Source of the DNA: Chrysoporthe austroafricana
Taxonomy: Eukaryota > Ascomycota > Sordariomycetes > Diaporthales > Cryphonectriaceae
Direction: 5' to 3'
Assembly: GCA_001051155.2 (NCBI GenBank)
Contig: JYIP02000001.1
Coordinates: 1,798,001 to 1,862,000, forward strand
DNA length: 64,000 bases
The position numbers and the translations under genes are program-made. Below, in pieces: positions 10,499 to 22,900 of the stretch. The number at the start of each line of letters is the position of its first letter. Position 1 is the stretch's first letter. The notes under the pieces were generated by a model. It searched no databases, was not told the origin of the DNA, and was given only the letters and a program-made list of their open reading frames with translations.

Positions 10499-12366
10499 GA
10501 TTGTTTTAGCCTGACGTCCCAGTGACGACAACCGCGGTTAAATATAGCAGGCGATGCTGTTTGTTGTTGGAAATGATGTGACCCTCCCGCTCCTCCGCCG
10601 CCTCCTCTTGGAACACGAGATGGCCCTCGACTGAGGGCTCCCCGAGGAGCAACTCGGCTCCTGTGCAGAGCGGATGTCGTTGCCGAGATTGCGCGGAAGA
10701 AGCCCGCCGGGTCTGAACAGCAGGGGAGGGGGAAATAATAAAAACAAATAAAGAAGACACTAGAAAGATGAGGCCCGGCCGGACAGAGATCAGGGGAACT
10801 GTGTGCATATCACACCTCGCTGACGGCGGGTGAGACGGGGCAAGGCGGCAGCGTGAGATGTTCGAGGCTGGGGGGGGGCCCTTCCAGAAGGCAAGCAAAC
10901 TCGTGATACACTCGACGTGCCAAGGCTGTAAGGAATATTGGGAGCTGCCAGGCAAATGAGGACGTGCCGTCAGAGAGTGGGACGAGGCCCATTATGACTT
11001 CGGGTCGCAATTGAGGCTACACCGTAAGCCGAGATGCGTCTCGAGTTGGCCTTCCACCCCCCCATGTCGGGCAATTTGCAGCCCTCTCTCTCCCAAGGGG
11101 ATCCGGAGGGACAAGCAAGAGCCAGCCAGCTCGGCCTTTTCCGGATTGTCCCCCCCCCTTCTCGATCCCCCATGCCCCATATCCCCATATCCCGAGAACG
11201 TGGCCTGCAGGAATTGCGTGGACCAACTGGACAGCAGAGCCGGGCGGACGAGGCTACGCCTCCCAACGCACGGCCGGGAGCGTCTCAGAGGGCCACGCCA
11301 CAACGCAACGACTGGTAGGGAAGAGGGCGCCGAGCTCACCTTTGGGCTGGAAGCGAGGGCTGTGGAGCCGCCGCTGGGGGAGGATCGGTTCGTCGCCCCG
11401 GCGGTTAAGAAGGGTGGGGACAACTCGGGGGGGAGGCTCGGCTGTGCGACTGGCTCCAGTCTCGTCGACCCGGGCCTTGGCCGCTGGGGGGCGTCTGTTT
11501 CTGATCTGGGGCCGCGGCTTGCTCGAGTCGCTGTCGCTTAGCCTGGCGCGTCGGGAGCCTCGTCACCTCTGGGGCGGATAGGTCGAGATTCTCGGGGCTG
11601 CGGCACAGGAAACCGAGACAACTCGCGCTGTCTCCCGTCCCAGGGCGAGGTGTGCGTGGTGGGCCTGGGCTTGACTTGGCCTTCTCTCGGTCGATCTTGG
11701 GCAGCAGCCAGGAGGGGGGGAGCTTGTGGGTGATGAGGGACACCGAGGCCGTGTCTGGCGGTCAGGACGAGTCTTTTAAAGAACAGCTTATAAGGCGGGG
11801 AGAGAGAAAGGGCCCGCGTGATTGGGGCGAGCCTGGGGCGGTCCCGAGGGAGGGTCAGAAAGGTTGGTAAGTCGCTGCAGGTGGTGAGGATGGCTTCGAC
11901 GGCGGGACACTATCATAGGCCGGCGCTGCAGGAGTGCATGCACATACTAGTCGAGCTGCGAGACACTGGGAGAAGGAGGGAAGACGACCCGGAACGGACT
12001 GGCCGTCCGGGCGGTGGGGGTGGGAGAAGGGCGCGGGTGGCTCTTCACCTCTTTCAAGAGAGGCCCTCCCTTCCCTCGCCTCCACGCACGCATGTCCCGG
12101 AACAACCTGGTCACCGTCCAGCACGCACCCAGCAAGGTGTGAGTGAGCGATGGTGTCAGAGCAGGCGCTTGCGACGGGGGCTCTGCCAGCCCGTCAGCCT
12201 GGGTCGAGAGAGCCGCTGGGGCCGAGCTGCTACGGGCGGCGAGGCGAGGCGAGGGAAGGTTACGACATTGCCGTGCTGTGCTGTGCTGGGGTGGTGGCGA
12301 GGGCGCGCGGTGCCTTCTCGTAGGTTCTCGTGCCCGAACAGCACAGCAGCCAGCCAGCCAGTGTGA

Positions 12367-12410
12367 GGATCCATCCATCCATCCTCCTCCTCCTCCTCCT
12401 CCTCCTCCGC
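12367..12410. repeat. Compound microsatellite (ATCC)n/(TCC)n
   Basis: Three to four ATCC units run directly into about nine TCC units. Non-coding. Confidence 0.9.
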
Positions 12411-12586
12411 CGGGGGCGTTCGCTGGCTGAGACCTGCAGCCAGCCCCAGACGTCAGTCGGGCACGATCGTGTGACTACACCGGCCGGCCGGGGCTTTTTA
12501 CGATAACTATTGTGGACACGCACGCACGCACGCAATGCCCACGCCCGCCTTGCTGCCAGTTTGCCGTGCCGTTGCCGTGCCCGTGC

Positions 12587-12613
12587 CCATGCCATGCCAT
12601 GCCATGCCATGCC
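12587..12613. repeat. Pentanucleotide repeat (CCATG)n
   Basis: About five perfect CCATG units in the spacer, preceded by related CCGTG units. Confidence 0.9.
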
Positions 12614-14035
12614 AGCCTGTCCAATGTGGGTTTCTGTCTGGCGCACGCGCCCTGCTGTGCGGCCCAGGGCTCGCCCGGAGCTTCTGGGCTTTCTCTCCCT
12701 GCGCTGCGCTGGTAGGTGAGGAGGGTAGTAGTAGTGCATGAGGAAGCACACAGGATGGGGTTTCGCAGGGAGGCCGGGGGGCAGGGCTGGTATGGTAAGA
12801 CGCCCTCTGTGCCTCTTTTCTCTCGCACCGGTTGCCGCCGTTCCGGCTGGCGCGAAACCAACCGAAGGGACGACGAGGACTGAAGGGGGCGGAGAGAGGC
12901 ACGGCCACTGGCTGTCACAGCGACGAGGGAGGGGCTTGCAGACAAGGCGACAGAGGCTGGTTCCCAACAGCTTGGGCCGGATGTAAGCAGGCCTGCATCA
13001 GACGCCGCCCCGAGGTGAGGGAGCCAGCCCAACAAAATCGATAGTATTATTCATCCTCGGGCCATTGTGGATGGAATCCGGCATGGCTGGGCGCCCTGAG
13101 ACCTGTCTCTGAGGGATCCTCTCGCGAGCTTGGCAGAGAGACGGTGGGCGGGTGCGGAATCTCGACAATCCCATAGCCTGGGGTTACAGCTATCGTCGTG
13201 GCGTCTCGTCCCCGGAGAATATAATGTAGCTAGGTCTTGTGCGCCGCGGCAAGTCTCTCCTCTCTCTGTCGCCGTCCCACGAGACTACTTTGGATGAGGA
13301 GCTGCCAGACCGTGCGACGCGCACCTCGGCTGTTACCAGCCCAGGGTCGGGCCAGGCGGTGAGAGAAAAAGGAAACAAAAAAAAAAAAAAATTAAAAAAA
13401 AAATTGCGTCCTTTTGTGGCCTGATGCGTCTGCCGAAGAGGGAGGGACACACGCCAAGGTCCGTCCGTCCGTCCATGCGCGTCTTGCGTCATCGGCAGCC
13501 TCGTCATCCTGCTCGGGGGGCGCCAGACGGCCGAGGCGGAAGCGACGCGGGTTCGCTGCCAAGCGCCGGGGTCCGGACGGCGTTCCTCGATGCTCGACGT
13601 GCGGGCCCTGCCCATTTTATCCCCTCCCCTCCCCTCCCCTTCCCATCCCACGGCTGTGAAGGCCACGGGCGGTTCTCGCGCGTCTGCTGTGTGGCCTGCA
13701 CGGCGGCGAGACAGAGACAGAGACAGGGAAGCTGGCGTTGAAACCGTGAGACTGGGACGGTCCATGCCGGCACACAGGCCTCTGCCAATCACACAACCCC
13801 AATCCGCGCTCCGTGCTCCGTACTCCGTGCCTCAACCGAGGTAGGGGGGAGTGTTAGCCTGAGACGAGGAAGGAGGCCATGGCTAGATTGTTGTTCCTCG
13901 GGCGCGCTGGACCCGGACGGCGCGAGATCTTGTCTGCCTCTCAGCAGATTCTCAGCGTCGTCGAGATCGCCGTAGAACGAACCGTTGGAACCACAACGAC
14001 GACGTCGTCGAGCCATACAGAGCGAGCGCGCAGCC

Positions 14036-15373
14036 ATGGCCTCCCCAGCGGTAGCGGTGGCAGAGGACACCGACCTCAGCAGGCAGTACGACACGCCCCT
14101 CGGCCTGGCCCACGACACCGTGCAGGCCCTCAAGGACAGGATCAAGACGCACTACGACCTCGCCAGCGAATACTATCTCTCCCTCTGGTAGGTGCCGCGC
14201 GCGGGTCATGCCCGGCGAGCCCGTGCAAGCTCTCTGTCTCTCTCCCACCCTCTGCACTTACTCCCATGCTGATGCTGCCGCTGCCGGCGCCCAAAAGGGG
14301 AACGCACATCCACCACGGCTACTGGCCCACGCCCGAGTCCAAGGCCGCCGAGACCAAGGAGCAGGCCCAGGTCAACCTCATCCGCCTCCTGCTGGCCACG
14401 GCGCGCATCGCCGAGGGCGCCACCGTCCTCGACGTCGGGTGCGGCATCGGCGGCACCTCGCGCTACCTCGCCTCGGCCCTGGGCTGCACCGTGACGGGCA
14501 TCACCATCTCTAGCAAGCAGGTCGAGATGGCCACGCGGCTCACCCGGAGCGAGGCCGCCAGGGACGGCGGGGCCGCCCCGGACCAGGCGCCCGACGCCGA
14601 CGGCTTCCTCCGCATCGGGAAGGGCAGGGTCCGGTTCCTGGAGCTGGACGCCGAGCGGATGGGCGACGCTCTCGCCGCCCAGGCCGGCGCCTTCGACGCC
14701 GTCTGGATCTGCGAGGCGCTGAGCCACTTCCCCGACAAGGCGCTGTTCTTCCGCAACGCGCAGCGGGTCCTCCGCCCGGGCGGCACGCTCGCCCTGGCGG
14801 ACTGGTTCAAGGCCGAGGGGCTCGACGAGGGGCAGTTCGCGGACGACATCAAGCCTATCGAAGGTGAGTTGGGCCCCCCCTCTCTCTCTCGCCCGGGACA
14901 TCTCCGGGCGGTGGGTCTGGCCTCCCCCCGCTCCCCCCGAGCCGGGGTCGCCGGGACCTGCCCGGCGTGGGCGCTTGGCAACGTGGAACCGTGGGGCGCT
15001 GACAGGTGGACACGACAGACGGCATGCTTCTGCCGCCGCTCTGCACCCAGGCCGACTACGTCAGCCTGGCCAAGGCGGCCGGCCTGGGCGTCTCGGGGGA
15101 GCCCAAGGACATATCTGCTGATGTGAAAGCGACATGGTGATTCATCTCCGACGATCCCCCCCAAGCCCACCGTGATATATATGACAGAAGCAGCTGACAC
15201 AGTGGGCTATTCTCAGGGATATCTCGTGGTCGCTGGTCCAGAACCCGTCCCTCTGGGCCTTCGCCTTCAGCCAGGGCCGGGACGGCATCGCCTTTCTGCA
15301 GGCCTTCCGCGCCATGAGGAGAGGCTACGCCAACGGCAGCTTCCGCTATGCCGTCATGGCCTTCCAGAAGTGA
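14036..15373 (+). CDS. SAM-dependent methyltransferase, tocopherol/sterol methyltransferase-like
   Basis: Four exons (14036-14187, 14298-14863, 15019-15136, 15217-15373) join in frame to 330 residues. Residues near the first junction read YDLASEYYLSLWGTHIHHGYW, the substrate-lid region of the gamma-tocopherol/sterol C-methyltransferase group. SAM motif I is VLDVGCGIGGTSRYLA, followed by GITISSKQVEMA. Later blocks are WICEALSHFPDKALFF and RVLRPGGTLALADWF, corresponding to motifs II and III. The C-terminal exons carry an SSW-type tail ending in RYAVMAFQK. Fungal relatives methylate small molecules or lipids, but the substrate cannot be told. The start ATG has a good context (CAGCCATGG); upstream frames lack an ATG. 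No biosynthetic cluster genes lie beside it. Confidence 0.85.
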
Positions 15374-17906
15374 CGGAACTGTGTACCAGCCGGCGTCAAG
15401 GTTCTCCTGGGCTAACCACTCTCGAGATATGTAACCCCCAATCTGAGCCATAGATGATAAAATTACCTTGCGCCCCGATCATTTCGAGCCGGTATGGAGA
15501 CAGCATCCAGTCCGGCCTAGTGAAGGTGACGTGTCTACACGCTGGCAACCCAGGAGGATGGCTTCACCTCTCTTCATCTCCTCTGAACCCGCCTCACTCG
15601 GCCGAATCGTAGCCCCGCACCTTTTCGTGGGTCACCCGCGGAAAATGACCCCCGTTTTCCTCATTTGGCTGTGTCGACGCAGTACCCACCCTCTCACGTT
15701 TCTCGAAATGACGCCCCATCATCAACTCCCGTCGTGCGAAACCCCGGGTCCGGTTCTCCGTGGTACGGTAACGTAATAGCCTCGTGGGAGCAGGCCTCTC
15801 ATCTATCCAGAAAGGCATCGGTAGGTCTAGATCCGTGAGCTGCAGCTAGCTGCCAGCGTCGCGCCATGCCGCCATATCCGCGCCGGCTGTCAAGATTCAG
15901 CGTGCCGCAGACCCCGGTCGCCCTCCTCGCTGCCGCATGACTGACCGTCTGCTCGCGGTCCAGTCGGCAGCGACAGGCGTAGCTTCCGCGCCAGGTTCTC
16001 GCGGGGTCCATGAAACACGGGCTGCATAAACGACAGTCAAAAAATGTGAGGCTCTGCTGGCGGGCTCTCGCTGTGCGGAGAGACGAACACGGCATGCCAT
16101 ATCCGGCAAGGTACGTCAGGCTGTCCCTGTCCAGCGCAGCGAGGTCCTTCAGATATCCATAAAGCTAGACACCGGTATTGGAGGGGAGGATGTAAGCCGG
16201 GCCGGAGACGTCCGTGACCATCACAAATAGTGCGCGTTCCTTTGGTGATCTTGGTGAACCCAGCCTGGGGGGTTTTGTCCTGGTACCGAGACCCGTCCAA
16301 TGCACCACGGGTAAAGCGCTCAACACGCCACAATTACTTTCCTGTGTATTCAGCCATCTCTTAGAAATACAGCACCTGCTCTTGCACAGTAACCGGATCG
16401 TCCGACAACTTGATAGATATACAAGGCCACGCCGCGCGACGAGACCGACGGAGGAAGCCAGGCGTCTTTATACTCGGGCGGGTGGAAAGGTCAGCCAGTA
16501 TTCGCGATTCCCTAACGGTCTCAACTTCGTCATTATTATTTATGAAATAATGGCGCTTGCTTGCCATGGCAAGACTTTGTGCCCCTAGTCTCAGATCAAC
16601 CACTGGAGCTGCCATCCCCCCCATCCCTCCCAGGCGTGCCAGAGTAAGCTTTATGTCCTTCACAGTAGTTTTGCATAACGTGAGAGTGTTCATAATGATT
16701 TCTTAGTAGTGCTTGAAGACGACTTTAGCCATGGGAATGGCTCGCTTGGGGGCCTTAGCCTCAGCGTCTGTCAGTTTAATGGACTCAGATATAGTGATCT
16801 TCGTAGCCGAAATGTATCTGCCTTCATTATTATGCGGCTTCCGGCAGTCTTAAGTAGGATCTAGAATAATGCCCGATTAGCGGTGGTCGTTATTCTACGC
16901 ACCAGCCCTGGTTCGTGAATGAGAGGTGAATTCGCCTGGTATTCGGGTGGAGAGGATCTGGATCGATGGGATGTTGGCTCCGCGCCCTTCTCTCCATCTA
17001 TTACTGATCCCGTATAGACGTTTAGTCATAGTTACTAGACCTTATAGACCGGGCTAACTCATTTAATCCCGAAATATGTTGTATATTGCTTAATGAAGCC
17101 CTAGATTTTCACCACCGACAATAGTCTGCCGATATTTCCTAAATCCAGCTCTAATACAAGCACGTACACGCTGAAATCGACCTCTCGCTCAAATGCCGCA
17201 CGCCAGACCTTGCTTGTGATCCCCCAGCCCTGATCAGTGAGGTCCGAACTCTGATGCCGTTGTTTCCGTTGTTACCTTCGCTGCCACAGGTTCAAACCTA
17301 AAACGTTACGATTCAAGTGATTACCTGCATAGCAATAAAGGCTGTTGTGAGAGGCGGTCTAGATTCAACAAGAGGGTGAAGGAGACATTTGTCATCAATG
17401 AGACCCGAAATACCGTCCAAGAGAAGAAGGTCACGATCCACTCATATTAGAGATTCTCTTGATGGGAGGTTCATCCTGAGACGAAGGGCGTCGAACTTCC
17501 GCCTTTACGTCCTCTTGCCTACGAAACAATGTCTAGTCTTAATCATACACAGTCTCTTTTGATGCTGTGCGCTAGGACAACTCACGGGTCATTACAAGTT
17601 TTGGACAGAAAGAGCTACCAAGACATCCAAGTCTTCCATGTGATCCTTTCCTTGACCGGTATCCGTATTAAAAGGTCAGAGCTCTCGTCAGGAAGATCCA
17701 GGGTCACGGGCTTTGTACGTGTCAGTTCTTCCCCCTCGGAACCTGCTTTCGACTCGCACAACCATCGTTCATCTGTGAACTGATTGGCTCAACAGCACAA
17801 CAATACCACATTCAATTCGAGGCTATACAGCCAAGCACAGGGAACTCCTATCCAAGCTTCTAGGGTCATTACGCCCGGCCTCTACTAATAATCATTCATT
17901 CTGACC
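15374..17906. repeat. AT-rich island, probably RIP-affected non-coding DNA
   Basis: From about 15.4 kb, and most clearly 16.6-17.9 kb, base composition shifts to AT-rich with many TA steps and no frame beyond about 125 codons. This contrasts sharply with the GC-rich genes on both sides and fits decayed repeat DNA. I could not identify a parent transposon or terminal repeats. Confidence 0.5.
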
Positions 17907-18275
17907 ATGAAGAATCAACCGACACCCTCGAGCAACATGGACAGCCAACCCATACGCATGGTCTGGATCGCCGTCGTCTGCGCCGTCTGCGGGTTCTTCT
18001 TCTACCACTCGCCCCTGTGCGCACGGCTCGTCGACTGGGGCAGGCGCTGGCGCTGGCGGCGGACCGGCGACACCGAGCCGGTGTCTCGGCCGCCGAGGAC
18101 GCGGCGCGCGCCGAGGACGAAGCTCGCGTCGCAGTGCCTCTTCATGGAGGAGCTGGACCAGGCCACGACTGGGGCGGGCGGGCGGGCGGCCGCCTCGTCC
18201 CCGAGCAGTGTCGAGGAGGGACGGATGAGGAGCGGTTCTGGAGAGTGGTCACGGGAACGGCTATACGCAAGCTGA
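17907..18275 (+). CDS. Possible small single-pass membrane protein
   Basis: An intact single-exon frame of 122 residues. A hydrophobic segment at about residues 18-35 (MVWIAVVCAVCGFFFYH) is followed by Arg/Trp-rich basic sequence, so the C-terminus would face the cytosol. The rest is low complexity (Ser, Gly, Arg). It lies at the edge of the AT-rich island, but its codons are GC-rich, which favours a gene over chance. No family is recognised and no intron is evident. It could still be spurious. Confidence 0.35.
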   Translation: MKNQPTPSSNMDSQPIRMVWIAVVCAVCGFFFYHSPLCARLVDWGRRWRWRRTGDTEPVSRPPRTRRAPRTKLASQCLFMEELDQATTGAGGRAAASSPSSVEEGRMRSGSGEWSRERLYAS

Positions 18276-18721
18276 TCGAAGCCGTCAGTTAACAATACCT
18301 CGATCAATTGTGCTGGATAATCAGGAGCCAGGCTGGGACGCGAGAAGTGGGATGGAATAGTCTCCACGTCAAGGCCGTGGCCATGAACGACTGGGCGACA
18401 ATTAGCTGTGTCTTCCAGGCTGGACAAGAGACTGGCGGAGAATGCTCTTTAGAGGTGAGCAACTAGGGCTTCGTATAGCGATATCTCGCCCTCATGCAGA
18501 ACAGGCCGCTTGCAGGGAATGGGTGGTCTTCTGGTGCGGTTCCCATTGCGGGAACCGCCTTCCCTACCAATACAAATACTTGGGCGGTGCACCTTCCCCC
18601 AACTTAACTCAACATCCAGACCATCAATTTCTTTCCTCTCACTGACCACTTCTCTGTAGATGGATTCCATTATTTCCCGTGTACGCATTTCATCGCAACA
18701 TTGTCATAAATTTTAGACACG
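18276..18721. other. Short spacer upstream of the coiled-coil gene
   Basis: About 450 bp without a supported gene; the probable promoter of the downstream gene. No clear element beyond an AT-rich patch before the start codon. Confidence 0.4.
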
Positions 18722-19745
18722 ATGTACCCGAGTTCAGCGTGGCAGGAGCCCGGCACCCGTCATGCTCACCCGCACAATGGCCCTATCGACCTTCGTACCC
18801 GCATCAAAGCCTACTCCATGGACGAGGAGGATGAAGGCAAACCTCCCTCCAAGGAGACTGAGTACCTGAGTCCTACAGAGGTATTCTTCGCCAGACCCAG
18901 CCGCCTTACGAACCAAGTACAGACCCGCCAGGCGCCTGCAGCTCGTGCTCAGAAGCGTCGACAGCCCCAGCGAGAGCTCGAGATGCCACAGAAGCGGCAG
19001 CGGCGGCAGCAGGAGGAGCAGAAGCGTCCCTCCCTGGATATTCTGCAGGATACGGAGTCGCCTCTCGCAAAGGAGCTGATCAGTAGGTTTCGGCCCGAGC
19101 ATCTCAGTCTTCTTGCTCGAAGAGCTCAGCCTAGCTGACACGACACAGGCCACGTCGTCGCAAATGGAAACACCCTCTACAACTCCGCCATGTCCAGCCT
19201 GACAGATCTGCACACCAACATGCAGCAGATGCTCGTCGATACCGTCGCCGAAGACGACCGCGTCTTCGCCCTCCTCAACACCAATCACAAGAAGCTCGCC
19301 AAGCCCCTGTCCGAGACCCGCATCAACGACCCAGAAGCGGACGAGCAGATTCACATCGGCGACCACGTTGCCTCTTTCAAGAACCGTATTGAAATCGTGG
19401 AGGCGGAAGTCGCAACGCTGTGGGACCAGTGGGAGGCGGCGCAGAAATCAGTCGATGGTGTCTTCGCCGAGCTAGCCAGCGCTCAGGGGGGCGACGAGGG
19501 GGCACAGGCGAGCGCCGTCGTGGTGGTGAAGGAATCTCTCGCGAAGGAGATCGACAACCTGGCGGATGAGCTGAGTAGCATACTGCACGAAGCTCATGAG
19601 GAAGCGCGCGCGTCTGAGAAGGTATGTCGTGGGTACCGCGCACCTGCTGAAGCATTTGCTGACGTCCCTTCCTATCTAGAACTTCAGCAAGAAGATCAAC
19701 GAGGTCAAGTCCGCCTTTCTGCAACAATACTTGTTGGAAGACTAA
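18722..19745 (+). CDS. Unknown coiled-coil protein with a basic patch
   Basis: Three exons (18722-19082, 19149-19621, 19680-19745) join in frame to 299 residues; both introns have good borders (GTAGGT...CACAG and GTATGT...TCTAG). The first 120 residues are polar and include an Arg/Lys/Gln-rich stretch (about residues 78-103) that could act as a nuclear localisation signal. From about residue 120 it is helical with heptad-like spacing: an LTDLHTNMQQMLVDTV block, an FKNRIEIVEAEVATLWDQW block and an acidic ELSSILHEAHEEARASEK block that continues across the last intron. The family is unknown to me; a small nuclear, kinetochore or spindle coiled-coil protein is one guess. Codon third positions are less GC-biased than in neighbours. 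Confidence 0.7.
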
Positions 19746-20089
19746 AGAGTTTGTGTGTCTTGTTACTTGATCGGGACTTATCAGAGCGAGGGCGTCTTTA
19801 AAAGTCCTTTCTTATTCTAATGGCTATTTGACGTGTGAATGTGTGTTTGCTGGAGCTATCTTAGTGAGACGTGGGTATATGCTTGGAATCGCACAAGGAA
19901 ATTGTTTTTGGAATCTTCGGGCTATCTCCGGAACTTTTCATTCATTGTGTCGTAAAGACTTGCTTAAATAAGTGGGGTTTAGTATAGCTAACATAGATAG
20001 CAGTTTCACAAGAGTATTGCACACTATGTCGTTGCGTAAAACGCCGGACTCACATGCTTTTAGGCCGAAGTTGCTTCGATACTCTCCGC
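19746..20089. other. Convergent spacer, AT-rich
   Basis: 344 bp between two convergent stop codons. Likely 3' untranslated sequence of both genes; nothing else seen. Confidence 0.5.
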
Positions 20090-21419
20090 TCATATCTCCT
20101 CTGGGACGACCACTCCCCATGGGTGGTCCACACCTCCCCACATGATGTCCTGCATCCACTTCTTCAGCGTCTGCGTGTACTTGCCACCCTGGCCGTCGTC
20201 GCCCATGTCTATCGAGATATCCTTGCCCCTGTGGTGGATCAGGGACACAGCCGTAACGAAGAACTAGAGTCACGTCAGGTCAGCACAAACTATCTCGCCA
20301 CGGTGCCCCGGAGGGAAAATCATAACGTACCGCCGTGCCCGCCGCGAAGGCCTCGACCAGCCGCCCCTCGCGGTCCGCTTCCATCACCTCGTCGATCGTG
20401 TACTTCCTCTCGACGACGTCGAGCTCGCCCGCGAGCCTCTCCCGCGCGAGCTGCAGCAGGCTCCGCCGCGTGATGCCGTCGAGGATCAGCCGGTCGTCCA
20501 GCGGCGCGGTGACGAGCTGGCGCCGGCCGGTGGCCTTGTCCTCCCACACGACGAAGAAGTTGGACGCGCCGGCCTCGGTGCAGTAGCCCTCGGGCCCGTA
20601 CAGCCACAGGATGTGGCCGAACCCGCGGCTCCACGCCTCCTGCGTCGCCAGCAGGCTGGGCCCGTAGTTGGCGCCGAGCTTGGCGTGGCCGAACCCGCCG
20701 GCCCACGCGCGCACCGTGCCCTCGGGGCTCGTGTGCAGCCGGAACCCGCCGGGCTTCCCGTCGATGCGGCCCATGAAGCTCGCCGTGATGAAGAGCAGCG
20801 CCGTCGCGGGCGGGCCCATGCCCAGCTGGGCCTGGGTGCCGATGAGGGCCGGGCGGAGGTAGAGGAAGGAGCCGGGCCGGGTGCGCGGCAGCCACCGGGG
20901 CCCGTCGGCGGCCACGAGGGCGATGATGAGCTTCTCGAGCTCCGCGGGCGCGAAGGCCGGCAGGGTGATGCGCGCGGCCGACGTCAGGAGCCGCCGCGCG
21001 TTGCAGTCCGGCCGGAAGAGCCGCAGCTTGCCGTCGAAGCCGCGGTACGCCTTGAGGCCCTCGAAGCACTCGGTGGCGTAGTGCAGCACGGAGGCGGTGG
21101 GCATGAGGGAGATGGGCCCGTACGGCTTGAGCTCGGGCGCCGCCCAGCCCGTGGCGCGGTCCCAGGTGCACGAGATCATGTGGTCGGTGCAGACGGTCTC
21201 CAGGCCGCCGACGGCGGCGGCCTCGTCCGGGACGGCGCGCGGGCTCTCGGTGCGGGTGAAGACGAGCTTGGAGGCGTCCAGCTCGGCGGGCGCGGGGGCG
21301 CGGGCGCCCTTGCCGTTGATCTCGTCGAGCTTGTGCTCCAGGGCCGTGGACGTGAGGTCGACGTCCGAGGCGGAGGCATCACGGGCCGGCGGGGTAGACG
21401 ATATCGTGCCGGGAGCCAT
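20090..21419 (-). CDS. Branched-chain amino acid aminotransferase
   Basis: Exons 21419-20331 and 20263-20090 with a 67 bp intron (GTACGT donor, TCTAG acceptor) give 420 residues. This is a fold-type IV PLP enzyme: the PLP lysine is K247 in FGHAKLGANYGPSLLATQEA. Other family blocks are LHYATECFEGLKAYRG, LYLRPALIGT, the T-E-A-G-A-S-N-F-F strand and the VEAFAAGTA loop, which the second exon extends to a C-terminal TQTLKKWMQDIMWG. It transfers the amino group between leucine, isoleucine or valine and 2-oxoglutarate. The N-terminus is acidic and lacks a clear mitochondrial presequence, so a cytosolic (Bat2-like) form is more likely. The start is the first ATG in frame. Confidence 0.93.
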
Positions 21420-22900
21420 GGTGTGTCTGATAGAGGGGCTCCCTATGTATGTTGATAGTTACGGGTACTGAGCCCGTGGGGAGATGGTCTGGGCCGAGGG
21501 CAGTCGTCCTCGGTAGGTGTGAGAGGGATTGATATCAGTCAGGAACACATTTCGAGAGCAGACGGACAATAAAACGAGCAGCAACGGTCTTTAAAGGGAA
21601 ACGATGACTTGTATCAAGGTGGGGCCCCTAGCTGACCCTCCAGATACAACAGATACAAGGTGGAAACCGGGGGCGAGTGACTCATTGGCGAATGGCCGGG
21701 CCGTATCCTGGCTCGACGGGTTGATTCTCGTGGAACGCAGATACTTTGTCCGACTAGTCCTCTGTTCTCCGGGTAAGATTCGTCCTACAGGGTGAATTTT
21801 GACTCCGCGAGGGGGGTGGTCACTGCGCACTTGCGCAAGGGCGTCTTCTCTCTCCTACTTCGGACGCGGCTCACCACATACAACACCAGGGGTTGCAACT
21901 GGTGTGCGATGTGCCGGACCTAGGCGTGCGCAGACTCGACGGAACGGCCTTCCTCTTCTGAAGATGACGCTCCAGGAGCGAGTGTAAGTATTTCGTAACG
22001 AATAAAGGGAGGCCCGTCTCACGTGGGCTTTTAGAGTTCTGTCTCCTGCATGCCGCGCTCGAGACTGCTCGATGCGCCCGCAGAGACGGGAGGTCGTTGG
22101 CTGGTCCTCTCCTCCCCCCCAAGAAAGATCTTCCCCAGGGTACCATCGCCCTGGTGACACTTCCCCAAAGTCAACATGCGGTCGACAAGCCAGCGCGATG
22201 TCTTGGCCTCCCCCTCCCCCCCCCGGCCTCATCAAACCTGGCCGGCGACGTTGGGAAGACGCCGGCGCGAGCGATCGGACTGGCGATTCCCGGGCGGCCG
22301 CGTTGAGCCGCCAATTGCCGCAGTCCTGGCCCCTGGCGTCTCCCGTGCGGGCACCTTTTCATCGCCTCTGGAGGCGCCTCCCTCCCTTATCCTCTCCGGT
22401 CGCCCCTCCGATTGTTGTCCTGGAGCCGCTGCGCTTTCGTTGTCGTTGTCGTCCGCCCCGTCGGCTGCGTGGCTGACCTCGAAGATATGCACTGCGACAT
22501 CGGACTCGGGCCGTGGCCTGCCAACTCTATCTGCCTCGCATCCCGAAGCCCTGCCACCGCCTTGCAGAAAAATTTAGCCAAGGAGCCAACACATAATTCG
22601 ATCGGAATATCGACCACAACCAGCCGAGTCCGCAAGCCCCGCACAAATAGAAACAGGTAGCGAGGGGCAGCAATGGAAGGTTTCGAAGGAACGGCGTAGG
22701 TATATATACCCCGGGCGAGCATGCTTCATGCTTTTTTGTCAGCCCTGCCTGATTCGCACTTCCCAACGGCGACCAAGACCAAGCAGCTCTGTGCTTCTTG
22801 GTAGCATTAGTGACGGTAAGCTGCCACGTTCCTGGACATTCAAGGTCGCGCAGCCTCTGCTTGATAGTCGGAGATCTTGTGAGCTATACTCAGGAGGCTT
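21420..22900. other. Upstream region of the aminotransferase gene
   Basis: About 1.5 kb of moderate GC with a TTTAAA element near 21590 on the aminotransferase side. No supported gene; frames are short and unordered. It passes into the AT-rich island at about 22.9 kb. Confidence 0.4.

Larger units (their letters stand above)
10499..14035. other. 3.5 kb gene-free spacer
   Basis: GC-rich, with simple repeats, short C-runs and an A-rich block near 13375-13405. Reading frames on both strands are Arg/Pro/Ser-rich without domains, as expected from GC-rich non-coding DNA. It holds the upstream regions of the unknown gene on the left and of the methyltransferase on the right. Confidence 0.5.

Noticed and set aside
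9687..10514. Plus-strand frame of 275 codons
   Set aside because: Antisense to the two-exon unknown gene at 9750-10498; only the minus strand has a coherent splice and better-ordered sequence.
20613..21455. Plus-strand open frame opposite the aminotransferase
   Set aside because: Antisense shadow; the minus strand carries all conserved aminotransferase blocks.
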